64,000 nucleotides of DNA. Origin: JACQFK01 sp964619955 (lineage in GTDB: Bacteria > Planctomycetota > MHYJ01 > JACPRB01). Of this stretch, positions 13,025-21,632 are shown one piece after another (position 1 is the first letter of the stretch; each line of letters opens with the position of its first letter). The stretch covers positions 186,001 to 250,000 of the forward strand of contig CAZUJF010000001.1 in assembly GCA_964619955.1 (NCBI GenBank), in the 5' to 3' direction. The position numbers and the translations under genes were made by a program. Below the pieces are notes generated by a model. It did not search any database, was not told where the DNA came from, and saw only the letters and a list, made by a program, of their open reading frames with translations.

Positions 13025-15766
13025 TCAGGCCGCCGCGGAGGGGCGCTGGCCCTTGAAGCCCCAGAGCACCAGCGGCGCCGCGATGTAGACCGTGGAGTAG
13101 GTGCCGACCACCACCCCCGCGATCAGCGGGAACGAGAATTCCGCGATGCCGCCGCCCGTCGTCGCGGTGAAGCCGTAGAGCAGCACCGCCGAGAGGAAGA
13201 CCGTGAACGAGGTCAGGAACGTGCGCGACAGCGTCTGGTTGACGCTCACGTTGATCACCTGCGCGAACGGCTCCTTCTTCATCAGGATGAGATTCTCGCG
13301 GATGCGGTCGAACGTCACGATCGTGTCGTTGATCGAGAACCCGATCACGGTCAGGATCGCCGCGAGCGTGTTGAGGTTCATGTCGAACGAAAGGCCCCAC
13401 GACTTCGGCACGATGGCGCTCGCGAGCGCGGTGAAGCCCAGGGCGAGCAGCGCGTCGTGCACGAGCGCGACCACGGCGGCCACGCCGTAGCGCCAGCTCT
13501 CGAAGCGCAGCGCGACGTAGAGGATCATCAGGATCCAGGAGACGAGCATCGCCCAGAACGTCGAGTCCTTGAGCTCGCTGGACACCTGCGCGCCGACCTT
13601 GCTGCTGGACAGGAACGGCGTCGAGGCCAGGTCGGTGCCGAGCGCCGCCTTGATCTCGTCGCGCAGCTTGATCAGCGCGTCCGAATCGCTGCCGACCTTC
13701 TTCGTCGGCGCGAACTTGTACTTCTTCAGGCCCTGGGGCGCGCCCGGGACCTCGTCGAACACGAAGAGGGATTCGCCCGAGCCGCTCTTCTCGAGCACGT
13801 CGCGGAGCTTGCCCTGCGCCGCGATGCGCTTGCGGAGCGCGGCCGCGTCGCCCTTGTCCGCCCGGACGTAGACGTACCAGCCCTTGCCCTCCGGCTGGCC
13901 GTCGAGCTTGCGGGGGTTGGCGTCGATCTCGGCGTCCGGCACTTCGGCGAAGGGGTCGTGCGAGAGCCAGTCCTTGAAGATCTCCTGGATGTCGTTCTTG
14001 ACGATGTCGACGTCCTGGACGCCCGTGCGCATCTGGAACGTGCGGGCGTTGCCCTGCGTCACGTTGGCCGTGGCCGCCTTCGCCTCGGGGTCGGCGACCG
14101 TCTGGATCTCCGCGTCGTCGTACTTCGGCAGGTTCTTGTCGTCCTTCCGGTCCTTGATGCGGGCGCGGACCTGCTCGATGTTCTGCCCCTGGCTCATGGC
14201 GAAGACGATGCGAGAGCCGCCCTTGAAGTCGATGCCGACGCCCTGGCCGTTGGAGAGGCGGACGGAGAAGAGCAGGGTGGCCGCCGCGACGGCGATGGCC
14301 GACCCGATCACGCAGGTGCGGGCCACCTTGAGGAAGTCGATGTTCGGCGTGGCGAAGAGCTTGCCCATCTTCCATTCCTTGAGGCCGCCCTGGAGCAGCA
14401 TCTTGAGGAAGACCTTCGAGCAGAAGAGGGTCGAGAGGAGGGTCGTCAGGATGCCGATGCACAGCGTGACGGCGAAGCCCTGGACGGGGCCCGAGCCGAA
14501 GTAGAAGAGCACGACGCCCGCCATGAGGGTCGTGATGTTCGAGTCGATGATCGTCCACCAGGCGCGGTCGTAGCCGGCGTCGAAGGACTGCGTCGCGGAT
14601 TTCCCCTTGAGCTGCTCCTCGCGCATGCGCTCGTAGATGAGGATGTTCGCGTCGACGGCCATGCCGATGGTCAGCACGATGCCCGCGATGCCGGGCAGCG
14701 TGAGCGTGGCGTTGAAGAACGCCATGATGCCGAGCAGGAAGACGAGGTTGAGGATGACGGAGACGACGGCGACGACGCCCGCCGCGCGGTAGTAGGCGAT
14801 CATGAAGACGGCGACGGCGGCGACCGTGAGGCCGCTCGCCCAGAGGCCCTGGCGGATGGCGTCCTCGCCGAGCGTCGGCCCGACGAAGGTCTCGGATTCC
14901 GGCTTGCCGGGGCCTTCCTTGGCGGAGCCGATGGGCGCCGGCAGGCTGCCGCTGCGCAGGATGATCGCGAGTTCGCGCGCGTCGTTCTGGTCCTTGGCGC
15001 CGGAAATGGAGCCGTGCCCGCCGAACGATTCGGCTTTGACGACCGGGGCGGATTTCACCTTGTTGTCGAGCATGATGACGATCATGCCCTGGGGCCGCTG
15101 GTGGTAGAGCGTCTTGGCGGCCTCGTCGAAGAGCTTCGCACCCTCGGCGTTCAGCTCGAACGACGTGTTCCAGCGCGAGCCACCGGGGGTCATTTCCTGG
15201 CGGGGCTCGGCGCCCGCGATGTGGCGTCCCTCGATGACGGCTTCCTTGCGGACCAACAAGTGGGTGCCGTACGCCTCGTATTCCTGCTCGCCCCGACGCG
15301 GGTCGGGATTCTCGACCACCATGTAGCCGTCGGGGACGACCTTGTCCTTGTTGTAGCGTTCCTGCAGATCCTTCGGCGCGGCGGCGCGCAGCTCCAGCTT
15401 GCCCGCGGTCTCGATCAGGCGCTTGTAATCCTTGAGCGTGTCCTGGTCGACCCCGGCGAGCTGGATGACGATCTCATCCGTCCCCTGGGAATGGATCTTG
15501 GGTTCCTTGAGCTGCTTGGCTTCCATGCGGCGACGGATGACGTCCGTGGCCGCCTGCAGCGCCGCTTCCTTCGAGCCGGTGAAGCCGGGCTCGAAGAGCA
15601 CCTTGTAGCGCAGCTCGGCGCCGCCGGCCAGGTCGATGCCGGGGCTGATCTTCGCGTTCTTCAGAACCTCGGGCATCTTCTTGTTGGGGATCGGCGCGAT
15701 GATGTAGCCGAGGAGGAGCGTGACGACGAGGATCCCGATGAATTTGGCGCGCGTTTCCTGGCCCAT
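13025..15766 (-). CDS. secDF: Fused protein translocase SecD-SecF
   Basis: 913 residues joining both Sec accessory subunits, which use the proton motive force to complete protein translocation. The SecD half has PGIDLAGGAEL after TM1, a periplasmic domain, and the TM4 motif GMAVDANILIYERMREE. The SecF half has GIDFKGGSRIV and the motif GFSINDTIVTFDRIREN. The SecF periplasmic part (roughly residues 530-745) is longer than in E. coli SecF, with several lysine-rich stretches; this may be lineage-specific. A fused SecDF is common in Planctomycetes, Bacteroidetes and Bacilli. It lies downstream of yajC on the same strand with a 91-bp gap. Confidence 0.95.
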   Translation of the reverse strand: MGQETRAKFIGILVVTLLLGYIIAPIPNKKMPEVLKNAKISPGIDLAGGAELRYKVLFEPGFTGSKEAALQAATDVIRRRMEAKQLKEPKIHSQGTDEIVIQLAGVDQDTLKDYKRLIETAGKLELRAAAPKDLQERYNKDKVVPDGYMVVENPDPRRGEQEYEAYGTHLLVRKEAVIEGRHIAGAEPRQEMTPGGSRWNTSFELNAEGAKLFDEAAKTLYHQRPQGMIVIMLDNKVKSAPVVKAESFGGHGSISGAKDQNDARELAIILRSGSLPAPIGSAKEGPGKPESETFVGPTLGEDAIRQGLWASGLTVAAVAVFMIAYYRAAGVVAVVSVILNLVFLLGIMAFFNATLTLPGIAGIVLTIGMAVDANILIYERMREEQLKGKSATQSFDAGYDRAWWTIIDSNITTLMAGVVLFYFGSGPVQGFAVTLCIGILTTLLSTLFCSKVFLKMLLQGGLKEWKMGKLFATPNIDFLKVARTCVIGSAIAVAAATLLFSVRLSNGQGVGIDFKGGSRIVFAMSQGQNIEQVRARIKDRKDDKNLPKYDDAEIQTVADPEAKAATANVTQGNARTFQMRTGVQDVDIVKNDIQEIFKDWLSHDPFAEVPDAEIDANPRKLDGQPEGKGWYVYVRADKGDAAALRKRIAAQGKLRDVLEKSGSGESLFVFDEVPGAPQGLKKYKFAPTKKVGSDSDALIKLRDEIKAALGTDLASTPFLSSSKVGAQVSSELKDSTFWAMLVSWILMILYVALRFESWRYGVAAVVALVHDALLALGFTALASAIVPKSWGLSFDMNLNTLAAILTVIGFSINDTIVTFDRIRENLILMKKEPFAQVINVSVNQTLSRTFLTSFTVFLSAVLLYGFTATTGGGIAEFSFPLIAGVVVGTYSTVYIAAPLVLWGFKGQRPSAAA

Positions 15767-15857
15767 GGCTGTTCCCGAAATCGAACCTAGATCCGAAAGT
15801 CCACGGTGTTACGTCCCGAGCGGCCGGAGTGCGGGGGGAGAGGGGACGGGCGACGGA

Positions 15858-16268
15858 TCAGGCCTTCTTCGCTTCCGCGGGAAGGGACTCGGCCTCGGAC
15901 GAGGACGACACCTTCACGAGGGTGGCGATGGAGGCCTTGGTCACCTTGATGCAGACGTCTTTCTTCTCGTCGATGCACAGGGTGACTTCCTGTTCGTCCG
16001 TCTTGACCTGCTTCACGATCCCGTAGATCCCGGCAGTGGTCAGGACATGGTCGTTCTTCTTGATGTTGGCGAGCATCCGCTCCTTTTCCTGCTGCTGCTT
16101 GCGCTGGGGCCGGATCATGAGGAAGTACATGACCACGAACATCAGCAGCAGGGGCACCATCATGCCCAGGAGGCCGCCCTGGGGCGGGGCCTGGGCGGGC
16201 GCGCCGCCGGGGGCGGCCTGCGCCGCGGGCGCGGCGGCATTCTGCAGGAGGCTGAAGAGGAGCTTCAT
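15858..16268 (-). CDS. yajC: Preprotein translocase subunit YajC
   Basis: 136 residues. After an Ala/Pro/Gly-rich N-terminal stretch there is a single membrane helix (LLGMMVPLLLMFVVMYFLMI) directly followed by RPQRKQQQE, the classic YajC signature, then the small soluble domain with NDHVLTTAGIYGIV. YajC associates with SecDF in the inner membrane, matching the gene immediately downstream. The extended N-terminus before the helix (about 35 residues) is longer than in E. coli. A TATAAT box at 16284-16279 lies 10 nt before the ATG, implying a very short leader. Confidence 0.95.
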   Translation of the reverse strand: MKLLFSLLQNAAAPAAQAAPGGAPAQAPPQGGLLGMMVPLLLMFVVMYFLMIRPQRKQQQEKERMLANIKKNDHVLTTAGIYGIVKQVKTDEQEVTLCIDEKKDVCIKVTKASIATLVKVSSSSEAESLPAEAKKA

Positions 16269-16278
16269 AGGTCGGGCA

Positions 16279-16284
16279 ATTATA
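16279..16284 (-). promoter_or_regulatory. -10 box of yajC
   Basis: Minus-strand TATAAT 10 nt before the yajC ATG. A weak TTCCGT can be placed at 16 bp as -35. Confidence 0.4.
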
Positions 16285-16404
16285 CCGATGCCGGCTCCGA
16301 ACGGAAGCGAAAAGATCCTGCCAATCCGGATCCTGCAACCGTCCGGCCGGGGCGAGCGTTGGAGGATTGGGGCGAGCGACCCATAAGTTCACCCATTATG
16401 GGGC

Positions 16405-16433
16405 TTGACACCCCGTATGGGGAAGCGTATCAC
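16405..16433 (+). promoter_or_regulatory. Sigma70-type promoter of the PilZ gene with overlapping palindromes
   Basis: TTGACA (16405-16410), 17-bp spacer, TATCAC (16428-16433), then 9 nt to ATG 16443. Two similar 12-bp palindromes, CCCATTATGGGG (16392-16403) and CCCCGTATGGGG (16411-16422), start 19 bp apart on either side of the -35 box and look like an operator. Confidence 0.6.
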
Positions 16434-16442
16434 GGAGTCCTC

Positions 16443-17192
16443 ATGAAAGTGACCGAGATCGACCCGCGCCGGAGCGCCCCGCGCCGCAAAGCCCTGGGCC
16501 TGGAGATGTTCTGTTACCGGGCCTCCGCGAGCGCCACGCCCCAGATGCGCCGGAACATCGGACAGGAACTGCTCGACATCTCCGTCGGCGGAGCCCGGGT
16601 CCGCGTGACGGAACTCGTGAGCCGGGGCGAGAGCGTCACCCTCGAACTCAAGGACCGCCAGAGCGGGGAGGCCTTCCGCGCGCGCGGGGAGGTCCGCTGG
16701 GTGTCCAGCGCCGGTCTCGCGCACTACGCGGGTCTGCAATTCCGGGAACATTACAGCCCCTTGGAACTCCGCGAGTACTTCGCCACGGGCACGCGGCCCG
16801 AAGCCGCGGACATCGTGCTTCGCCCCCCCGAAAAGCGCAAGGCCGACCGCTTCCGCATCCGCGACTGCTCGGCCACCATCTTCCGGCAGGGCAGCCTGGC
16901 CCAGCAGGGCATCAAGCGGAACCTGGTCCGCGAGGTGGGGGACCTCAGCAGCAGCGGCGCGAAAGTCACCCTCGTGGAGACCCTCGAGCCGGGGGCCCTC
17001 GTCCAGTTCAACCTGAGCTTCAGTTCCATGCCCGACACCCTCGACGTGCTGGCGGCGGTCCGCTGGTGCAAGCCCGACACGGGCACCGCGGGCACGAGCT
17101 TCCATTGCGGCCTGCAATTCCTCAACCTCAGCGAAGACCGCCGCAAGAAGATCGAGTTCATGCGCAAATGGTTCTCCAAACCCCGGCGCTGA
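16443..17192 (+). CDS. Double PilZ-domain protein
   Basis: 249 residues with two PilZ-like units. The first has the basic RRSAPRRKALGLEM segment and LLDISVGGARV; the second has EKRKADRFRIRDCSATI and GDLSSSGAKV. The pattern RxxxR followed by D/NxSxxG is the cyclic-di-GMP binding site of PilZ domains; both halves keep the DxSxxG-like part. It is probably a cytoplasmic c-di-GMP receptor for motility, adhesion or polysaccharide output. I chose ATG 16443 because the promoter lies just before it and a longer frame would start inside the promoter. It is divergent from yajC and monocistronic. Confidence 0.75.
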   Translation: MKVTEIDPRRSAPRRKALGLEMFCYRASASATPQMRRNIGQELLDISVGGARVRVTELVSRGESVTLELKDRQSGEAFRARGEVRWVSSAGLAHYAGLQFREHYSPLELREYFATGTRPEAADIVLRPPEKRKADRFRIRDCSATIFRQGSLAQQGIKRNLVREVGDLSSSGAKVTLVETLEPGALVQFNLSFSSMPDTLDVLAAVRWCKPDTGTAGTSFHCGLQFLNLSEDRRKKIEFMRKWFSKPRR

Positions 17193-17269
17193 CGCAATCC
17201 TGATGTAATGCCCCGTCGCCCCCCGGCTTATAGACCCCGGGCGGGTGGTCCAATCCAGAGGGTGACGGG

Positions 17270-18406
17270 ATGAGGGGTTTCTTCGTTTTGCTGTTGACCG
17301 GCGTGGCCGCGCTTCCGCTTCCGGCCGCGCCGCTCCAGGCCGGCCCCAGCGGCCTCCAGGGCTACTGGCCCCTGGACTCCCTCGCCGGCGGCAGCAGCGC
17401 CGACCTGTCGGGCAACGGCCACACGCTCACGGTCTCCGGAGCGGCGGCCTTGGTTCCCGGGACTTTCGGGAATGCCGCGACGTTCGACAATTCCGACGAT
17501 CAGATGACCGCGGCCGACGCGGCCTCCCTCAACGTCGGCAGCTCCGGATTCACCGTGTCCGCGTTCGTGCGCCCCAGCGCCACGCTGCAGGACCGCGTCG
17601 TGAACAAGTGGAACGGCACGATGGGCTGGATCCTCGACATCAACGAAACCACCGGCGGTGCGGTGATGGCGGGCCATCTCCGGATGCGCTTCGGCGACGG
17701 GACGACCAACGTCGACACCTCCTTCAACGGGAGTCTCGGCACAAACGTCTGGCATCATGTCACGGGCGTCGTGGATCGCAGCGGGGCCCAGTTGCGCCTC
17801 TACGTCGACGGCACCCAGATCGGGACCAGCCAGGCCATCCCGGGGGCGCTGGGCAGCCTGTCGAACACGGCCCTGCTCGGCGTGGGCGGCATCCCCTCGA
17901 ATCCGGGGAACCCCTTCGGCGGGGGGATCGATGAGATCCGCTTCTACACCCGCGCCCTGACCCCGGCGGAAGTCGCCGTCGTCGCCGCGGGCGTGCCCGG
18001 CCCCGTGCTCGTCAGCGCCACGCCGGGACAGGAGAGCGTCGCGCTGGTCTGGACGGCGCCCGCCGGGGGCGCCACGAGTTACACCTTGCAGCGTTCGAAC
18101 AGCAGTGGAAGCGGCTACGCCACGGTGGCCTCGGGTCTGACGGGGACGGCGTACACGGACCTCAACGTGCCCTCCACGGGCCCCGTCTATTACATCCTGG
18201 TGGCGGAGACCAGCGTGGGCGCCAGCCGTCCCTCCAACGAGCTTTCCACGACCTCGCTGCCCGTCCCCCAGGTCCCGCGCTACAACGATCACGAAGAGGG
18301 GACCCAGGACGGCAATTGCGCCTGCGGGGCCGCCGGGTTCGGCGGGGGGCCCGCAGCCCTGCTGCTGCTGGCGCTGCTGCTCCCGGTCCTGCGCCGCCGG
18401 CCTTAG
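17270..18406 (+). CDS. Secreted LamG-domain protein with C-terminal sorting tail
   Basis: 378 residues. A signal peptide (residues 1-24) is followed by a LamG/concanavalin-like jelly roll (about 25-235, with GYWPLDS, DLSGNGHTL, GIDEIRFYTRALTPAEV), then a fibronectin type III-like module (about 240-325). The C-terminus is a tripartite tail: a Cys-containing CACGAAGFGGG, a hydrophobic helix and a terminal RRRP. That layout resembles the MYXO-CTERM/GlyGly-CTERM class of sorting signals, which are cleaved by an intramembrane protease and leave the protein at the cell surface. It most likely binds carbohydrate at the surface. No catalytic residues are recognisable. Confidence 0.75.
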   Translation: MRGFFVLLLTGVAALPLPAAPLQAGPSGLQGYWPLDSLAGGSSADLSGNGHTLTVSGAAALVPGTFGNAATFDNSDDQMTAADAASLNVGSSGFTVSAFVRPSATLQDRVVNKWNGTMGWILDINETTGGAVMAGHLRMRFGDGTTNVDTSFNGSLGTNVWHHVTGVVDRSGAQLRLYVDGTQIGTSQAIPGALGSLSNTALLGVGGIPSNPGNPFGGGIDEIRFYTRALTPAEVAVVAAGVPGPVLVSATPGQESVALVWTAPAGGATSYTLQRSNSSGSGYATVASGLTGTAYTDLNVPSTGPVYYILVAETSVGASRPSNELSTTSLPVPQVPRYNDHEEGTQDGNCACGAAGFGGGPAALLLLALLLPVLRRRP

Positions 18407-18485
18407 CGGCCCCCTGCAGTCTCCCGCCCAGAATCTCCGCGCTTGTGCCGATAAAGCGATATATTGGTGTTTCGGCCCTGATCGT

Positions 18486-20171
18486 ATGAGCACGGAGAAA
18501 GTCCCCGCCAGCCGGAAGGTGGATCTTCCGTACACGCTCCATCGCGAGATCGCCGTCCTGGAGGCGTACCAGGGCACGGCCGGGCCGGCGCACGTCTTTC
18601 TCGGCAAACTTTGCAATCTTCCGGCGCTCATCGGCGAATTGATGATCGTCGGGGACATCGATCCCAACTTCTTCCAGATCGACGTCAAATTCACGATGGG
18701 GCAGTCCGTGACGGACCCCGCCCTGCAGCAGCAGATCCGCGACCGGGCGGACGCCCTCTGGAAGGAGTTCCGCGTCCAGGCCGCCACGCAACAGGGCCTG
18801 GCCTCCAAGACCCGGGAACGCTACGCCCGCGCGCTGGATTCGCGGCTCGTCGCCAATCCCCACGTCGACGTCAAGATCGCCGTCCGCCAGGGCGGGGAGG
18901 GCGGCGGGGACGTGCCGCGCCTGCTGGGCGAGGACGCGGCGCTGCGGAAGCTGAACCACCGGAACATCGTGCGGCGCTACGGGCGCATCAAGGATCCGCA
19001 GATGGGCCCCGTCCTCTTCGTGGAGCACGTCCCGGGGAAGTCGCTCGAACGGATCTGGCGCCGCCGCCTCGAGCGCAAGCAGGGGCCGCTTCCGCTCGCC
19101 GCCGTGGCGCACATCGCGTACCAGGCCGCCCATGCGCTGTCCTACGCGCATGCGCAGAACGTCGTCCATGGCGAACTGCACCCTGCCAATCTCCTGATCG
19201 AGGACGACTCGAAGGACGGCAAGCAGAAGGGCGTCGTGAAGCTCGTCGGGTTCGGCGGGGCGGGCGCCGCCGGGGCCACGGCCCTTCCGTTCTCCGCGCC
19301 CGAGCAGGTCCGCGAAAAGGCCTCCACGCCGGCGACGGACGTCTACCAGCTCGGCTCCACGCTCTTCGCGCTGGCCACCGGACGGCTGCCGTACGAATCC
19401 GCGAACCCCGACGAGCTGAAGGTCGCGCTGATCTCCCCCGAGCCCCATCCCAGCCGCGCGCACCATTTCCGCGCGGACATCTCGCCGCGCTTCGAGGCGA
19501 TCATCGAAGGGGCCCGGGACAAGGACGCCGCGAAACGCTGGGGCCTGGCGAAGGTCGTGGAGGAGATCACCCAGCTCTACGCGAGCAAGATCTTCTCCCT
19601 GGACGACGCCCCGAAGGGGAGCATCGCCGAGGAGCTGCTCGTCCGCGTCCAGACCGACCTCGCGCTCAAGGACTACTTCCGCGCCCTGGAGGCGCTGGAC
19701 CTCTCCCGCGATTTCCTCGACGGCGTGCCCGGCGCGCGCGGCCTGGAGGTCCGGCTCAAGCACGAGCAGCTGCTGAAGCAGGCCGAACCCTACCGCGAAT
19801 CGGTCGAGGCGGTCCGCCGCATCCAGGGGCAGCACGTCGCGCCCGTGGACCATCTCATGGAGCAGCTCTACCAGCGCTACGGCCGGGGCGAGCCCATCCT
19901 CGGCGAGGAGGACAAGGGCGTGATGGAGGACCGCGGCGACGGCGACATGGTCATCGTGAAGCGCTCGCTGATCGACGGCATCCTGGCGCACACCTCGGCC
20001 GCCATCCAGGAGCTCGCCGCGATCCCCTCGGATTACGTCGGCGACATGCACCGCCGGATGGTCGACCGCGTGTCCTCCCAGGAGGAGGCCTGCAGCGACC
20101 TCGCGAAACGCATGATCCGCTTCGGGGAGGACTACATCCGCCTCGAGCGCGTGCACCCCGGCGGCGCTTGA
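18486..20171 (+). CDS. Pseudokinase of the bacterial Ser/Thr kinase family
   Basis: 561 residues. A kinase-like fold spans about residues 115-385: VDVKIAV supplies a beta-3 lysine (K130), E149 fits the alpha-C glutamate, followed by LNHRNIV, then a catalytic loop HGELHPANLL (228-237), SAPEQV as the APE motif, and DVYQLGSTLFALATGRLPYE. The catalytic Asp of the HRD motif is Glu, the DFG motif reads GFG, and no glycine-rich loop is visible, so phosphotransfer is unlikely. About 100 N-terminal residues and 175 C-terminal helical residues match nothing I recognise. No membrane segment is present. It probably serves as a scaffold or regulator. It is convergent to the DUF1444 gene, 3 bp apart. Confidence 0.75.
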   Translation: MSTEKVPASRKVDLPYTLHREIAVLEAYQGTAGPAHVFLGKLCNLPALIGELMIVGDIDPNFFQIDVKFTMGQSVTDPALQQQIRDRADALWKEFRVQAATQQGLASKTRERYARALDSRLVANPHVDVKIAVRQGGEGGGDVPRLLGEDAALRKLNHRNIVRRYGRIKDPQMGPVLFVEHVPGKSLERIWRRRLERKQGPLPLAAVAHIAYQAAHALSYAHAQNVVHGELHPANLLIEDDSKDGKQKGVVKLVGFGGAGAAGATALPFSAPEQVREKASTPATDVYQLGSTLFALATGRLPYESANPDELKVALISPEPHPSRAHHFRADISPRFEAIIEGARDKDAAKRWGLAKVVEEITQLYASKIFSLDDAPKGSIAEELLVRVQTDLALKDYFRALEALDLSRDFLDGVPGARGLEVRLKHEQLLKQAEPYRESVEAVRRIQGQHVAPVDHLMEQLYQRYGRGEPILGEEDKGVMEDRGDGDMVIVKRSLIDGILAHTSAAIQELAAIPSDYVGDMHRRMVDRVSSQEEACSDLAKRMIRFGEDYIRLERVHPGGA

Positions 20172-20174
20172 GCC

Positions 20175-21017
20175 TCAAAAACCGGGGGCGCGGCGGATCC
20201 CGGCGGACGTGACCCGGAGCGGAATCCCCGGCAGCACGGCCTTCCCGGTCCCCGGCTTCGCCATCCGGGCGAGCGCCTTCCAGTTCCCGTCCGCGGGGCA
20301 CTTCAAGAGCAGCAGCGTGTCGGAGTCCGGCACGAGGGCGGCGAGTTCCTGTCCCTCGCGCAGCCGGGCCGGCACGAGGAGGAGGCGGGTGGCGTCGTGC
20401 GAGTCTCCGGACTTCAGCGCGACGACTTTTCCCGCCAGCGCGTCCTCGACGCAGGCCCCGGGAAGCGAAGGGGCCAGATTGGCCAGCGTGCGCTCGTGGA
20501 GGCCGCCCTCGTCCAGGCGCAGCTCCTTCAGCTGGCCGGTGTGGATGTAGGCCACGGAGGTGGGCTGGTCGAGCACGTAGGCGACGACGAGGCCGGTGTC
20601 GCCCAGCGCGCGATGGGGCAGGGCGGGCGGAGGCGCGTGGGCGACGAACGCGGCCGGAACGAGCCGGGGGAGCAGCCGGGATCCGTGACGGTCGAGGTCC
20701 AGGACGCCGATCTCGGCCGCCTGCCGGTGCAGCCCCGAGAGGAAGCGGCGGAGCGCGGCGCTGCGGGCCTCGGGGGCGCCTCCGGCCCGGGCGCACTGGA
20801 CGTAGAGGTTCGGCAGGTTGATCTGGACCTCGCCGACGGCCTTCGACTTGACGACGAGGCGGGCGTCGTTCTGTTCGAGGACCTGGAGGTCCTCGTAGGC
20901 GGCCCGCAGCTCCTCGATCGCCTCGCGGCGCACGGAGGCTCGGAACGAGCGGCGCGCCAGCCACGCCAGCGCGACGATCGCGGCCGGCACCCCCAGCGCC
21001 CAAGCCCACCACGGCAT
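20175..21017 (-). CDS. DUF1444 (YtpQ-like) family protein
   Basis: 280 residues. An N-terminal membrane helix (WWAWALGVPAAIVALAWLA) is followed by a soluble domain. The segments VVAYVLDQPTSVAYI and GDSHDATRLLL resemble the DUF1444 family (Bacillus YtpQ, UPF0354), whose function is unknown; the N-terminal anchor is an addition relative to the Bacillus protein. It lies between the pseudokinase (convergent) and a divergent small membrane protein. Family assignment is from remembered motif similarity and should be confirmed by profile search. Confidence 0.6.
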   Translation of the reverse strand: MPWWAWALGVPAAIVALAWLARRSFRASVRREAIEELRAAYEDLQVLEQNDARLVVKSKAVGEVQINLPNLYVQCARAGGAPEARSAALRRFLSGLHRQAAEIGVLDLDRHGSRLLPRLVPAAFVAHAPPPALPHRALGDTGLVVAYVLDQPTSVAYIHTGQLKELRLDEGGLHERTLANLAPSLPGACVEDALAGKVVALKSGDSHDATRLLLVPARLREGQELAALVPDSDTLLLLKCPADGNWKALARMAKPGTGKAVLPGIPLRVTSAGIRRAPGF

Positions 21018-21058
21018 GCCTGGAGTGTAGCGTCCGAAACGTATACTGGATCCCGTTC

Positions 21059-21274
21059 ATGGGCAGCAGCGCCGCCTTGTTCCTTTCCCTGCTCCTCAGC
21101 GCGCTGGGCGCGGGATTGTTCGTCTACGGGAAGAGGCAGGCGCGCCTGCCGCAGCTGCTGGCCGGCCTGGTCCTCTCCGTGTACCCGTACTTCGTCCCGG
21201 ATCCCTGGGTGATGGCGGGGATCGCCGTCGTCCTGCTCCTCGCCGCGGGGGCCGCCGTCAAGGCGGGCTTTTGA
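21059..21274 (+). CDS. Small two-to-three-helix membrane protein
   Basis: 71 residues, almost wholly hydrophobic: one helix at 5-25, the short basic FVYGKRQAR, a second helix with VYPYFVPDP, and a third at the C-terminus. The YGKRQ...PxLxAGLxLxVYPYFV pattern recalls a widespread small family often labelled amino acid transport protein, a name without experimental basis that I know of. A TATACT box at 21042-21047 lies 11 nt upstream. Function unknown; inner-membrane location is certain from composition. Confidence 0.65.
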   Translation: MGSSAALFLSLLLSALGAGLFVYGKRQARLPQLLAGLVLSVYPYFVPDPWVMAGIAVVLLLAAGAAVKAGF

Positions 21275-21362
21275 AGCGGGCGCGTCCGAATCGGCCCCCG
21301 CCGCCGGGGGCGTTCCGCTAGGATGGGCGTGTCATCTGGATTCTCATTTTAGGAGCGCGACC

Positions 21363-21446
21363 ATGGGCAAGGGAAACAACAGCCGGCGGAAGGAAGTCAA
21401 GAAGCCGAAGAAGGAGAAGCCCAAGGCTCCTCCTCCCCGGCGCTAG
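21363..21446 (+). CDS. Tiny lysine-rich protein (27 aa)
   Basis: The frame from ATG 21363 to TAG 21446 encodes 27 residues starting MGKGNNSRRKEVKKPKKEKP and ending in a proline/arginine tail. It is preceded at good distance by AGGAG (21350s). Very short proteins with the same MGKGN..KEVKKPKK opening occur in many proteobacterial genomes as conserved hypotheticals, which is why I call it despite its size. The charge pattern suggests nucleic-acid or ribosome contact, but this is only a guess. A hairpin follows within 10 bp. Confidence 0.6.
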   Translation: MGKGNNSRRKEVKKPKKEKPKAPPPRR

Positions 21447-21455
21447 GGGTGAGTC

Positions 21456-21507
21456 AACTTTCAATCCGTAGGTGCCCGCCGATGCGGGCAACCTACGGAT
21501 TGAAGTT
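21456..21507. repeat. Two-tier palindrome after the 27-aa gene
   Basis: Outer arms 21456-21473 and 21491-21507 (AACTTTCAATCCGTAGGT with ACCTACGGATTGAAGTT, one T unpaired) enclose an inner GCCCGC/GCGGGC hairpin (21474-21489). It may end the upstream transcript or be a dispersed repeat. Confidence 0.7.
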
Positions 21508-21530
21508 AGTCGAACCACTAGGCCGATCCG

Positions 21531-21585
21531 GTCCGGGGGCCGGCGAGGCCGGCCCCCGGGATCCGGACCCCGAAAATATTTTTCA
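21531..21585 (+). terminator. GC-rich hairpin with AT-rich tail
   Basis: Stem 21532-21544 with 21548-21561 around a GAG loop (CGGGGGCCGGC/GCCGGCCCCCG), followed by CCCCGAAAATATTTTTC. A likely intrinsic terminator between the 27-aa gene and the zinc-ribbon gene. Confidence 0.5.
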
Positions 21586-21632
21586 ATTAGGGGCTATCCA
21601 AGTCGCGGGGACGATGGCAGAATCTCTGCCCT

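Noticed and set aside
12461..15790. 1109-codon open frame antisense to secDF
   Set aside because: Arg/Asp/Val-rich shadow of secDF with no domain or ribosome site.
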